This document shows, one piece after another, positions 1-5,943 of a stretch of 64,000 nt of DNA. Numbering within the stretch: position 1 is the first letter of the stretch; the number at the start of each line of letters is the position of its first letter. Source of the stretch: a virus. The DNA is taken from positions 1 through 64,000 of IMG/VR virus record IMGVR_UViG_3300025168_000074, one strand, 5' to 3'. Below the pieces are notes generated by a model, which was not told the DNA's origin, did not search any database, and saw only the letters and a list, made by a program, of their open reading frames with translations. The position numbers and the translations under genes were made by a program.

Positions 1-6
1 AGGTGT

Positions 7-35
7 ATTATAACGTGGCGTAGGGGTCTTGTCAA
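7..35 (-). promoter_or_regulatory. sigma-70 consensus promoter P1
   Basis: On the minus strand this reads TTGACA (30-35), a 17-nt spacer, then TATAAT (7-12), a perfect match to the bacterial sigma-70 consensus. The gene it drives lies to the left of the window. It is the first of five equivalent sites in the first 1.5 kb. Confidence 0.85.
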
Positions 36-46
36 GCACTTTCTTA

Positions 47-151
47 CTATTTTTTGAGTTCATCGCGGATTGTAAGATAGGTGAATGTGAATGTGAGTCC
101 AATGAGGAACACGAATACACAGTAAGCGAGTAGGGAGAGAGCGTCTAACAT
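47..151 (-). CDS. 34-aa single-pass membrane micropeptide
   Basis: Unrecognised small gene, read directly from the sequence: start MLDALSLLAYCVFVFLIG, one hydrophobic segment over about residues 5-27, then a charged tail ending IRDELKK. The ATG (149-151) lies 6 nt after the TATAAT box of promoter P2, so the message should start at or within a base or two of the start codon. There is no room for a Shine-Dalgarno site. The dedicated promoter, correct phase and membrane-like composition support a real gene; the function is unknown, perhaps an early host-envelope effector. Confidence 0.6.
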   Translation of the reverse strand: MLDALSLLAYCVFVFLIGLTFTFTYLTIRDELKK

Positions 152-157
152 ATGGAT

Positions 158-186
158 ATTATACACGTGCCTTAGCGTCCTGTCAA
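158..186 (-). promoter_or_regulatory. sigma-70 consensus promoter P2
   Basis: Minus-strand TTGACA (181-186), 17-nt spacer, TATAAT (158-163). The -35 box lies inside the last codons of the upstream 80-aa gene and encodes its Leu-Thr. The -10 box is 6 nt from the ATG of the 34-aa gene. Confidence 0.85.
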
Positions 187-414
187 GACATTTTCAAAGA
201 AACTTTTAGTTACAATGTTAGTCTTGCTTCGAGACCAACCGTTAAGAGAGACTACGCAGTCTAGGTAACCGTAGCTACCTTCTTTGAGCAGTCTAGGCTC
301 TGTTTGGTGGTCACCTAAGACACCTACCTTAGCGTATAGTACGCATTCGACGTTAGCATTTTGTCTCGCGAATTGCATCGCAGAGAACTTCTGTTTAGTA
401 GTGAGAGATTTCAT
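172..414 (-). CDS. 80-aa hypothetical early protein
   Basis: No family recognised. It is a small, slightly basic soluble protein beginning MKSLTTKQKFSAMQFARQ and ending ENVLTGR. Its first four codons (ATGAAATCTCTC) match those of the 81-aa gene at 637-882. Promoter P3 sits 6 nt upstream of the ATG, implying a leaderless transcript. The 3' end is reused as the -35 region of P2. By position and promoter type it is probably an immediate-early protein; the role is unknown. Confidence 0.7.
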   Translation of the reverse strand: MKSLTTKQKFSAMQFARQNANVECVLYAKVGVLGDHQTEPRLLKEGSYGYLDCVVSLNGWSRSKTNIVTKSFFENVLTGR

Positions 415-420
415 ACGTAT

Positions 421-449
421 AGTATAACGTCGCGCACCCGTCCTGTCAA
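421..449 (-). promoter_or_regulatory. sigma-70 promoter P3
   Basis: Minus-strand TTGACA (444-449), 17-nt spacer, TATACT (421-426), one mismatch from consensus in the -10 box. The box ends 6 nt before the ATG of the 80-aa gene. Confidence 0.8.
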
Positions 450-521
450 GTACTTTATGGGGATTATTTAAATTGTCTGTAACCCCTTGCTGTGAGCGTA
501 CTTAGGACGGTTTTGGCCGGG

Positions 522-536
522 CTGCCGTTTTGGCAG
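522..536 (-). terminator. short hairpin after early gene pair
   Basis: CTGCC (522-526) and GGCAG (532-536) form a 5-bp stem with a 5-nt loop, immediately after the stop codon of the 32-aa gene. There is no U-tract, so it is a weak terminator candidate at best; it could instead protect the 3' end. The rest of 450-521 holds no gene I can support. Confidence 0.3.
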
Positions 537-635
537 TTACCACCTATCCGTATGGTGCATCCAATCGGCAAATAGTATGCCTGCACCACATGATATGATG
601 CAGTAAGCGATGACGCATATTGTGCAAGTATCCAT
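537..635 (-). CDS. 32-aa membrane/cysteine micropeptide
   Basis: Begins MDTCTICVIAYCIISCGAG and ends HHTDRW. It has one hydrophobic stretch over about residues 5-24 with four cysteines. The ATG lies one base after the stop of the 81-aa gene (TAATATG), so translation is probably coupled to that gene, with which it shares promoter P4. Not recognised as any family. Real-gene status rests on the coupling and the hydrophobic composition. Confidence 0.5.
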   Translation of the reverse strand: MDTCTICVIAYCIISCGAGILFADWMHHTDRW

Positions 636-636
636 A

Positions 637-882
637 TTAGCAATCCCCAAAGGCTTTGTAGTTATCGTAGAGCTTCTGTAGTTGCTCATCATCAGGCATC
701 GGCTCTATAAGAGCGTCCTCCATATCATGCCCTATGCGAGCCTTGCCATGCATACAATCACAGTATACATCATCACCTATAGAGCCTGTATCATAACAAG
801 CACCACAGTCCATGTAGTTATCATTTTGCTCACACACCTCATTAGGGCTGTAAGACGAATCAAAGTAAGAGAGAGATTTCAT
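637..882 (-). CDS. 81-aa cysteine-rich early protein
   Basis: Small acidic protein with a compact Cys cluster, MDCGACYDTG followed by VYCDCMHGK (about residues 24-45). The C-x2-C...C-x-C pattern resembles half of a DnaJ-type zinc ribbon and could bind one Zn2+. The remainder is acidic and ends with another Cys. It starts ATGAAATCTCTC like the 80-aa gene. Promoter P4's TATAAT lies 8 nt before the ATG, so at most 1-2 nt of leader are expected. Zinc binding is inferred from the Cys spacing alone. Confidence 0.7.
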   Translation of the reverse strand: MKSLSYFDSSYSPNEVCEQNDNYMDCGACYDTGSIGDDVYCDCMHGKARIGHDMEDALIEPMPDDEQLQKLYDNYKAFGDC

Positions 883-886
883 ATGG

Positions 887-1318
887 TTATATTATAGCAC
901 TGCCACCGCATCGTGTCAAGTAGTATTTGACGTTTTTTATCCAATGTTTGTTAAGCCCTGTAGGGTCATTATCAGCACCAATAGGACAGTAACGCGCACC
1001 TAGTGAGACGATGAACTCACCTACACGACCACCTTTGACCCACCTGTCATAGTGCTTCTGTACAGTAGACGCACACCAACCCGCTTGGCTACGGTATGTG
1101 GGCTTCACACGTGGGTGTAGTATACCATACTCACGACCCTTGCCACCATTCTCAGCATGGCGTATAGACGCTACTATAGGTGCGAGCATAGCACGACACT
1201 CAGGTCGTATGTTCACTATGATAGCGTCCTTATATGCATCGGCACATATAGCACCGTCCTTAGCCTCGATAGCATCATAGGCTAGTGTAAACTGTAGTGT
1301 GAGTAGTAGGCTTATCAT
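887..1318 (-). CDS. putative exported lysozyme/transglycosylase-like protein
   Basis: 143 aa. Residues 1-18 form a signal-peptide-like hydrophobic start (MISLLLTLQFTLAYDAIEA). The core carries IRHAENGG, REYGILHPR, QAGWCASTVQKHYDRW and GLNKHWIKNV. This spacing resembles SLT/lysozyme-like enzymes, in which Glu of HAENG would be the catalytic acid. If so, it cleaves peptidoglycan after export. The start overlaps the stop of the 40-aa gene by ATGA, so the two are translationally coupled under P5. The last codons (LTRCGGSAII) contain the whole of promoter P4. The family call is recognition by pattern, not by search; it could be a non-enzymatic relative. Confidence 0.5.
   Translation of the reverse strand: MISLLLTLQFTLAYDAIEAKDGAICADAYKDAIIVNIRPECRAMLAPIVASIRHAENGGKGREYGILHPRVKPTYRSQAGWCASTVQKHYDRWVKGGRVGEFIVSLGARYCPIGADNDPTGLNKHWIKNVKYYLTRCGGSAII
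891..919 (-). promoter_or_regulatory. sigma-70 consensus promoter P4
   Basis: Minus-strand TTGACA (914-919), 17-nt spacer, TATAAT (891-896). It lies wholly inside the 3' end of the 143-aa coding sequence. The -10 box ends 8 nt before the ATG of the 81-aa gene. Confidence 0.85.
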
Positions 1319-1437
1319 CGCTTGGTGATAGGGTTTCTGAATGGAGACTGTAGGCTATACCCTTTGTGGGATATAACATAGCCGAACACCATACCTATAA
1401 AGAATATGATGATGAACGTAGTAATGAGAGATAACAT
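1315..1437 (-). CDS. 40-aa single-pass membrane protein
   Basis: Sequence begins MLSLITTFIIIFFIGMVFGY, an N-terminal hydrophobic helix of about 20 residues, followed by a basic tail ending FRNPITKR. The stop overlaps the next gene's start (ATGA). P5's TATAAT lies 6 nt upstream of the ATG, so the transcript should be leaderless. The pairing with a downstream exported muralytic-like protein makes a holin or envelope-effector role conceivable, but this is inference only. Confidence 0.6.
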   Translation of the reverse strand: MLSLITTFIIIFFIGMVFGYVISHKGYSLQSPFRNPITKR

Positions 1438-1443
1438 ATACAT

Positions 1444-1472
1444 ATTATAGCGTCGCGTATGCGTCATGTCAA
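1444..1472 (-). promoter_or_regulatory. sigma-70 consensus promoter P5
   Basis: Minus-strand TTGACA (1467-1472), 17-nt spacer, TATAAT (1444-1449). The -10 box ends 6 nt before the ATG of the 40-aa gene. It is the outermost promoter of the left cluster. Confidence 0.85.
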
Positions 1473-1783
1473 GTCTTTTTTTGAGAAAATCCCACCGGAG
1501 AAAAAAACGTTCTTGGGACTCCTAGGGGGGTTCAAGCCCCCCCACTTCCTCCTATGGATATAATCTTAAAGACAAAAAAATAAAACAGCCCCGCTACGGT
1601 CAAAAAATTAAATTTCATCTAACCTATCCAAAAACAGTTCAAAATGAGCGGAATTACATCCTAGGGACTCCTACTCTATCCCAGGCACCCCGAAAAAAAA
1701 TAAAAAAAAATTTTGTCCCGAACTGGTCGAAATTCAATGTCATAACGTTAGACCTTAGCACTAAATAAGGTAGGTAAAAACTT
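1473..1783. other. gene-free divergence region with hairpin and repeat
   Basis: No convincing coding frame. It holds a G6/C6 hairpin (1525-1530 with 1537-1542, loop TTCAAG), two copies of the 10-mer GGGACTCCTA (1516-1525 and 1664-1673), homopolymeric A-tracts (1694-1711) and a late-type box near the right end. It separates the minus-strand early cluster from the plus-strand late genes, a typical place for an origin, packaging signal or structured RNA. None of these is proven. Confidence 0.5.
1761..1768 (+). promoter_or_regulatory. late-type promoter box CTAAATAA
   Basis: CTAAATAA resembles the T4 gp55-dependent late core (TATAAATA) and recurs before other late units. It is 15 nt upstream of the ATG at 1784, with an AAGGTAGGT Shine-Dalgarno-like stretch between. 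Confidence 0.5.
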
Positions 1784-2266
1784 ATGAAACCCCTAACCCC
1801 AAAGGAAGCAGTAGAAATAATCGAGGAAGGAGCCCCCTACAAAGTCCCGGCAAAACCCCCTCAAGATAAGGACCAAAAGGAAGCACAGCTCCTAGGCTCC
1901 ACCAAAGAGGCTATTGCTCTTCGTCGTGCGGAGATTGATGGAGAGATTCGTCTGAGAAAAGCGAATTTGAAGGGTCAAATTGATACCATCAAAGCCAGCG
2001 AATCTGCGAAGGAAAAAGCCGGAAAACACCTGGCGGTATTCGGAGCACTGTATTTGTGTACATGCACGATTGCATTCCTCTTCTCAATGTCTATGTTATC
2101 CTCTGAATCAATAGCGGTGGCGGCGACCCTCATCACACTGGTTGTAACCCAGCTGGCATCTATTCTGAAGACTGTTGTCGATACGAAAGAGCCAAAGGAC
2201 CCGGTAGAGCTCATGTCTGAGATTGTACACGTAACTTTGGGTAATGAAACAGATAACAAATCTTAA
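1784..2266 (+). CDS. 160-aa protein with two C-terminal membrane helices
   Basis: The N-terminal 80 residues are charged and predicted soluble/coiled (KEAIALRRAEIDGEIRLRKAN). They are followed by two hydrophobic segments, about 83-104 and 110-127, with a short loop and an acidic tail. There is a good Shine-Dalgarno (AAGGTAGGT) and a late-type box upstream. The two-helix hairpin architecture would fit a holin or a membrane anchor, but no family was recognised. The 46-aa gene overlaps its last 23 bases in another frame, which recalls lysis cassettes. Confidence 0.7.
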   Translation: MKPLTPKEAVEIIEEGAPYKVPAKPPQDKDQKEAQLLGSTKEAIALRRAEIDGEIRLRKANLKGQIDTIKASESAKEKAGKHLAVFGALYLCTCTIAFLFSMSMLSSESIAVAATLITLVVTQLASILKTVVDTKEPKDPVELMSEIVHVTLGNETDNKS

Positions 2267-2384
2267 AAGGCGTATAAAAATTTTATTTATACTTGTATTG
2301 TTTGGACTGGCTGTAGGTAATTGCGATTTTTCTACTGTTACATATAATCCTATAGGTCCAGGCATCATCTGGTCACCATTCTAG
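2244..2384 (+). CDS. 46-aa overlapping exported/lipoprotein-like peptide
   Basis: Out-of-frame ATG inside the end of the 160-aa gene. The product is MKQITNLKRR, then the hydrophobic segment IKILFILVLFGLAVGNC, then a short tail ending IIWSPF. The basic n-region, hydrophobic h-region and Cys27 look like a signal peptide, possibly a non-canonical lipobox. The size and overlap resemble Rz1-type spanin lipoproteins, but the lipobox is imperfect and no Rz partner is recognised. Confidence 0.45.
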   Translation: MKQITNLKRRIKILFILVLFGLAVGNCDFSTVTYNPIGPGIIWSPF

Positions 2385-2385
2385 T

Positions 2386-2393
2386 CTATATAA
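2386..2393 (+). promoter_or_regulatory. late-type promoter box CTATATAA
   Basis: CTATATAA lies 4 nt before the ATG at 2398, close enough that the transcript would be essentially leaderless. The same octamer is found at 5185, 12183, 49460 and 58727. Confidence 0.5.
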
Positions 2394-2397
2394 CTAT

Positions 2398-2928
2398 ATG
2401 GCTACAAGACCCACTACCAATACTACCCCACCGAACTCAATATTCGATAAAGACTTTGACGGGAACTGGTGTCTTGTCCTCTGTGAGGTTGATATGAAGG
2501 TATCGCAACAGGGCAACGGCTACACAAATGAAATGATAGTCTTTTACAAGACGTTTTGTGTGGACCCGGAAAGCTATACCCATACTAGGGAAGACGGTGA
2601 AACGTTTGATGCAGATGGCGGTTGGTTTGGTCCGAACTTTACCCCTGGAGTGTTTGAAGATATAATGAATGGTGCGCGTCCAACTCCAATCCCGTGGAAC
2701 AAAGAGAGTGCTACCGTACGAAGACTTAAATACTACGAATGGCACATAACAGGGGATTGCGAGTGTGTTGCCCAACAGCGTAATACGGCTGCCACGGTAA
2801 CCTTGAGCGGTAGTATGGGCGGTAGGAAGTTAGATGACAGAGATTTCGTAGGATTGGTTTTTGCTAAGGGTATGAGCGGGGCGTTTGAAGCAGGGGTTGC
2901 CAGTGGTGATGCCAATTGTTGTAATTAG
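2398..2928 (+). CDS. hypothetical protein (176 aa), late
   Basis: Acidic, Trp/Cys-containing protein with no signal peptide or membrane segment and no family recognised. Notable stretches are NWCLVLCEVDM near residue 23 and a C-terminal Gly/Ala region ending GDANCCN with paired cysteines. The late-type box immediately upstream and the neighbouring head/neck-like gene suggest a virion component. No Shine-Dalgarno is visible, in keeping with a leaderless start. Confidence 0.65.
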   Translation: MATRPTTNTTPPNSIFDKDFDGNWCLVLCEVDMKVSQQGNGYTNEMIVFYKTFCVDPESYTHTREDGETFDADGGWFGPNFTPGVFEDIMNGARPTPIPWNKESATVRRLKYYEWHITGDCECVAQQRNTAATVTLSGSMGGRKLDDRDFVGLVFAKGMSGAFEAGVASGDANCCN

Positions 2929-2936
2929 GTAATTTA

Positions 2937-3500
2937 ATGGGAAAAGAATTTAAAGCAAATCACAAGAGGTTAGTTCCACCGGAACCACCTCCAAGTAATA
3001 GTCTCCGGATGTTCGACCTGAACAACCCGGATATCGACTTGTTCAATATGATTGATGATGAGCTTATTCGAATGTCAGGTTCTGAGATGTATGTTTACAA
3101 ATACGAGGTTGATGAGAACTTCGATGACGTATTCGGGGAAAACCGTGTGAAAGCTGTGAGACAACAACCTATTTTGGTTGAAGGTCATTACGACCCACGT
3201 GCGTTTGAAGAGAACCTGACCGAGTTTGGAATAGAGATGACCAACGACCAGTTGTTCACTTTTAATAAGTCGTATATCGAAGCCAGGCTTGGTCGTCCCT
3301 TAATTGCGGGCGATATAATACAACCAAGATTTCAGAACGTCTACTACGACGTATTTGAAGTACAGCAGGATGGATTTGAGGCATACGGTGTTTATCACCT
3401 TGTAGCGTCAGCGAGAGTCCTACGCGATAAGCCAGAGATACTGGAAGATTCAGGCGGGCAAGCGGAAGCTGATATTTACGACCCGCAGGACTGGGGTTAA
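2937..3500 (+). CDS. putative virion connector/structural protein (187 aa)
   Basis: Mostly beta-type sequence after a Pro-rich start (residues 14-20). The C-terminal half has the pattern GDIIQPRFQNVYYDVFEV...YGVYHLVASARVLRD. This resembles phage head-closure and small neck proteins that describe a 'D-x-I...Y-x-V...L' barrel. It is a pattern-level resemblance only. The ATG is 8 nt after the preceding stop. Probably a late structural gene. Confidence 0.55.
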   Translation: MGKEFKANHKRLVPPEPPPSNSLRMFDLNNPDIDLFNMIDDELIRMSGSEMYVYKYEVDENFDDVFGENRVKAVRQQPILVEGHYDPRAFEENLTEFGIEMTNDQLFTFNKSYIEARLGRPLIAGDIIQPRFQNVYYDVFEVQQDGFEAYGVYHLVASARVLRDKPEILEDSGGQAEADIYDPQDWG

Positions 3501-3501
3501 T

Positions 3502-3906
3502 ATGAAATTTGTTGGAAAACTAGAAGAGAGATGCTGGAAAGGGTACGAACCTACTCCAGGAAAGAAAGCTTATGCAGATGGGTCGTGCCGTCCTGTGAAG
3601 AGAAAGAAAAAATTAAAAAAGAAACTCAAGGAAGCTGCTGCCTGGACACGTAAAGCTGGGAAGAACCCTGAAGGTGGTTTGAACAAAAAGGGAGTTGCAT
3701 CCTACCGTGCTGATAACCCTGGCTCCAAGCTAAAGACTGCTGTCACTAAAGACCCAAAGAAATTAAAAAAAGGCAGCAAAGCTGCCTCTAGACGGAAGTC
3801 GTTCTGCGCGCGTATGGGCGGGATGAAGAAGCGTAATACTTCTAAGAAAACTGCGAACGACCCGGATAGCCGTATCAATAAGTCTTTACGTAAGTGGAAT
3901 TGTTAA
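3502..3906 (+). CDS. Lys/Arg-rich basic protein (134 aa)
   Basis: Very basic. The N-terminus has CWKGYEPTPGKKAYADGSC, a two-Cys motif I recall from short basic proteins of marine viruses. The C-terminal half has PGSKLKTAVTKDPKKLKKGS and SFCARMGGMKKRNTS. The C-terminal half matches a family of small phage proteins of unknown function (I believe DUF6321, not checked). The charge suggests nucleic-acid binding or packaging with DNA. It follows its neighbour by one base (TAATATG), so it is co-translated. Confidence 0.65.
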   Translation: MKFVGKLEERCWKGYEPTPGKKAYADGSCRPVKRKKKLKKKLKEAAAWTRKAGKNPEGGLNKKGVASYRADNPGSKLKTAVTKDPKKLKKGSKAASRRKSFCARMGGMKKRNTSKKTANDPDSRINKSLRKWNC

Positions 3907-3938
3907 CCTAACTAGGTTTAATGGGTGTTGAGCTTAGC

Positions 3939-4463
3939 TCAGGTACCACCACCCTTCTTTTTATGAGGGTGTAACTTACCGTGAACGCGTTTCTTCTTTT
4001 TAACCAGAGATTTCTCTTCTCCGTACATCTGCTCACGTTGCTCTTTGGTGTAAGACTCTTTATCCATCTCATGAGGGTCTAAGTAACCACCCTCTGGCTC
4101 TGCGCACAATTTGGCGAGGTCGTAGAGATTCATCTCCTTTTGAAGAGAAGCTTTTTTATCTCTTTTTTTCATTGTACCGGCTAACCAGCTTCTATCCTTA
4201 TCGGATACTACCCAAGCGTTCTCAAAGCTCCTTCCATCAGCACCCACGCCAGCCCCCTGGACGACGTATGTCTCTCCCAGGATATTTCGTACTACTCCAG
4301 TGAGCTTGCCTCTAGGAATAGGCTTAGAAACGCTCTCCGTCTTAGTCTTCTTAGCATTGCTAATAGCGATAGCCACGGCTTGGTCTTTTTTGCGACCTTC
4401 CCTACTCAACTTCTTAATATTAGAGGAAATTGTTTTTTTAGAGTTACCTGGCTTTAAAGGCAT
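3939..4463 (-). CDS. basic phage protein with DUF6496-like N-terminus (174 aa)
   Basis: Residues 1-40 (MPLKPGNSKKTISSNIKKLS...DQAVAIAISNAKK) match a small module frequent in phage and prophage proteins, known to me as DUF6496, with no defined activity. A central region (about 50-95) looks globular, and the C-terminus is Lys/His-rich (KKKKRVHGKLHPHKKKGGG). The start overlaps the upstream stop as TAATG, indicating coupling. DNA binding is plausible from charge but unproven. Confidence 0.65.
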   Translation of the reverse strand: MPLKPGNSKKTISSNIKKLSREGRKKDQAVAIAISNAKKTKTESVSKPIPRGKLTGVVRNILGETYVVQGAGVGADGRSFENAWVVSDKDRSWLAGTMKKRDKKASLQKEMNLYDLAKLCAEPEGGYLDPHEMDKESYTKEQREQMYGEEKSLVKKKKRVHGKLHPHKKKGGGT

Positions 4464-5155
4464 TACTTTGATGCGGTGGTGTTACCGACAGGATTTAGCC
4501 CAGGCTTCTTCTTCTTTTTATCTCTGGGCTTTAGAGGGCTGGAGTTATTGTCCCTATCGCCATTATCTGAACCTTTAGCTTTTGAGTCGCTGCCTCCGTA
4601 TGCTCCGCCTGCACCTGGCTCGAATGCTTCATACTGCGCTTCCTTCTTTACTGTCTTCTTCTTAGCCATCTTCTTGAAAGTTTTGGCTAGAGTTTTGGCT
4701 TTGCCAGTACAGCCTTTCTTGGTGATAGGGGTACACTTACCTTCTGTACCGCGACGCTCAATATCCTCTTCAGCACCTTGAATCCAGTTATCGCCTTTCT
4801 TCGCTTCATCGTAAGGACCGCCGACTTTTTCGTTACCCGGGTTCTCTGTATTACCTGGTTGGGAGCCGTAACTAGACATGGAACGTCCACCTTTAGTGAT
4901 GGCTGTCTGGGTCTGGTTGGTAGAAAGCACCTTATCGGCATCCTTCAAGAGTTTAGCTTTGCCAACCTTCTTAGCTTTAGCTATTTTAGCTGCGGCTTTA
5001 GTGCCGCCTTTAACCCCTTGCTTAGGATAACCCTTCGAAGCGTTCTCATCAATCTTTACTTTACCACCAAACAATGTGTCTGATACTAAAGGGTATGATT
5101 TTGACTCTGCAGGCTTGGTCATTCGTGATTCTGTAATTGTTCCAACTTTCTTCAT
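4463..5155 (-). CDS. Lys/Gly-rich protein of unknown function (230 aa)
   Basis: Low-complexity basic protein. It has an N-terminal segment with SDTLFGGKVKIDENA, an Ala/Lys-rich stretch (GGTKAAAKIAKAKKVGKAK), a compact motif around GDNWIQGAEEDIERRGTEG and CTPITKKGCTGKAK, and a charged tail ending NPVGNTTASK. The TATATAAAG box 5-6 nt before its ATG fits the near-leaderless pattern seen elsewhere. Together with 3502-3906 and 3939-4463 it forms a group of basic proteins that may be packaged with DNA. Confidence 0.6.
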   Translation of the reverse strand: MKKVGTITESRMTKPAESKSYPLVSDTLFGGKVKIDENASKGYPKQGVKGGTKAAAKIAKAKKVGKAKLLKDADKVLSTNQTQTAITKGGRSMSSYGSQPGNTENPGNEKVGGPYDEAKKGDNWIQGAEEDIERRGTEGKCTPITKKGCTGKAKTLAKTFKKMAKKKTVKKEAQYEAFEPGAGGAYGGSDSKAKGSDNGDRDNNSSPLKPRDKKKKKPGLNPVGNTTASK

Positions 5156-5184
5156 AACTTTATATACTCAGCGCACAGGGAGAA

Positions 5185-5193
5185 CTATATAAT
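5185..5193 (+). promoter_or_regulatory. late-type promoter box CTATATAAT
   Basis: CTATATAAT lies 16 nt upstream of the ATG at 5210. The ATG is in the recurring context ACTTAAATTATGGC, without a Shine-Dalgarno. Confidence 0.5.
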
Positions 5194-5209
5194 TATGTAA
5201 ACTTAAATT

Positions 5210-5854
5210 ATGGCACCAATCCCAGCACCCTCTCCCACTTCTCTGACTGGCTACTCGGCACCGAACGCGGCTGCAGGTGGCGGTAATCAATTTCAATCCA
5301 GTGGTCCTTGTTCAGGAACTACGTGGACTCACACTCAAGATTTATTTATTGCGTACGAGGTTGTCGAAATACCACAAAACGCAGGTACTTGGTTACCTTC
5401 CACTAGCAACGTAAGCGCATTAAAGCTTACAGTGTATGGTCAAGCAGAAGACTCTTTGGATTTCTTCTCCACTAGCTCTGTTTCTGGCGCAACCGGGTGT
5501 GCCACTGCCGCTGATGCAAGACAAGCTCACGTACTAACCTTATCTTCTACCGGTGCTCTTCAAGGCATGGGTCCTGCTGGCGCGATTTACACCCTATCTG
5601 GTGGTTACGAAAGACGTTGGACACAGACTGGAGACGTTGCTCGGTCAGACAACCGAACCTACATGAACGGTTTATTTCCGATTGACGGACTTCCATCTGG
5701 TTGGAACAATGACGTAACTTTATCTAATCTCGTTGCACGTCAGATTATCGCAAGAGTAGTTAATGGAGGTATTCGTTATAGCAATGATGGAACGACCCCT
5801 CCTGTGACAGCAGGCGATTGGGACTTAATGTACTTCGGTTTGATGGACGTCTAA
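5210..5854 (+). CDS. putative virion structural protein (214 aa)
   Basis: Ser/Thr/Gly-rich beta protein without membrane segments. The N-terminus (MAPIPAPSPTSLTGYSAP) is Pro-rich and flexible. The body ends with DWDLMYFGLMDV, a hydrophobic C-terminal strand as often seen in decoration and tail proteins. It has its own late-type box and is followed by a strong terminator, so it is a monocistronic late unit. No family recognised. Confidence 0.6.
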   Translation: MAPIPAPSPTSLTGYSAPNAAAGGGNQFQSSGPCSGTTWTHTQDLFIAYEVVEIPQNAGTWLPSTSNVSALKLTVYGQAEDSLDFFSTSSVSGATGCATAADARQAHVLTLSSTGALQGMGPAGAIYTLSGGYERRWTQTGDVARSDNRTYMNGLFPIDGLPSGWNNDVTLSNLVARQIIARVVNGGIRYSNDGTTPPVTAGDWDLMYFGLMDV

Positions 5855-5870
5855 CTTAACAAGACAATAT

Positions 5871-5911
5871 AAAAAACCCAGGAGGCTTTCACTTCCTGGG
5901 TTTAGTCTTTT
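5871..5911. terminator. bidirectional intrinsic terminator
   Basis: AAACCCAGGA (5874-5883) pairs with TCCTGGGTTT (5894-5903), a 10-bp stem. It is flanked by an A-run on the left and a T-rich stretch (5905-5912) on the right, so it can stop RNA on both strands. It sits between convergent genes (5210-5854 and 5944-6366). Confidence 0.85.
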
Positions 5912-5943
5912 TACGGGGACCATCCCAAAGAACAAATATATAT

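Noticed and set aside
682-1280. Plus-strand open frames of 60-71 codons in the early cluster
   Set aside because: They oppose minus-strand genes that have promoters and coupled starts, and lack ribosome sites of their own.
1525-1543. Possible tRNA, because GGGGG-TTCAAGC-CCCCC matches a T-arm
   Set aside because: No matching acceptor, D-arm or anticodon arm can be folded in the 75 nt upstream, and no 3' acceptor complement exists.
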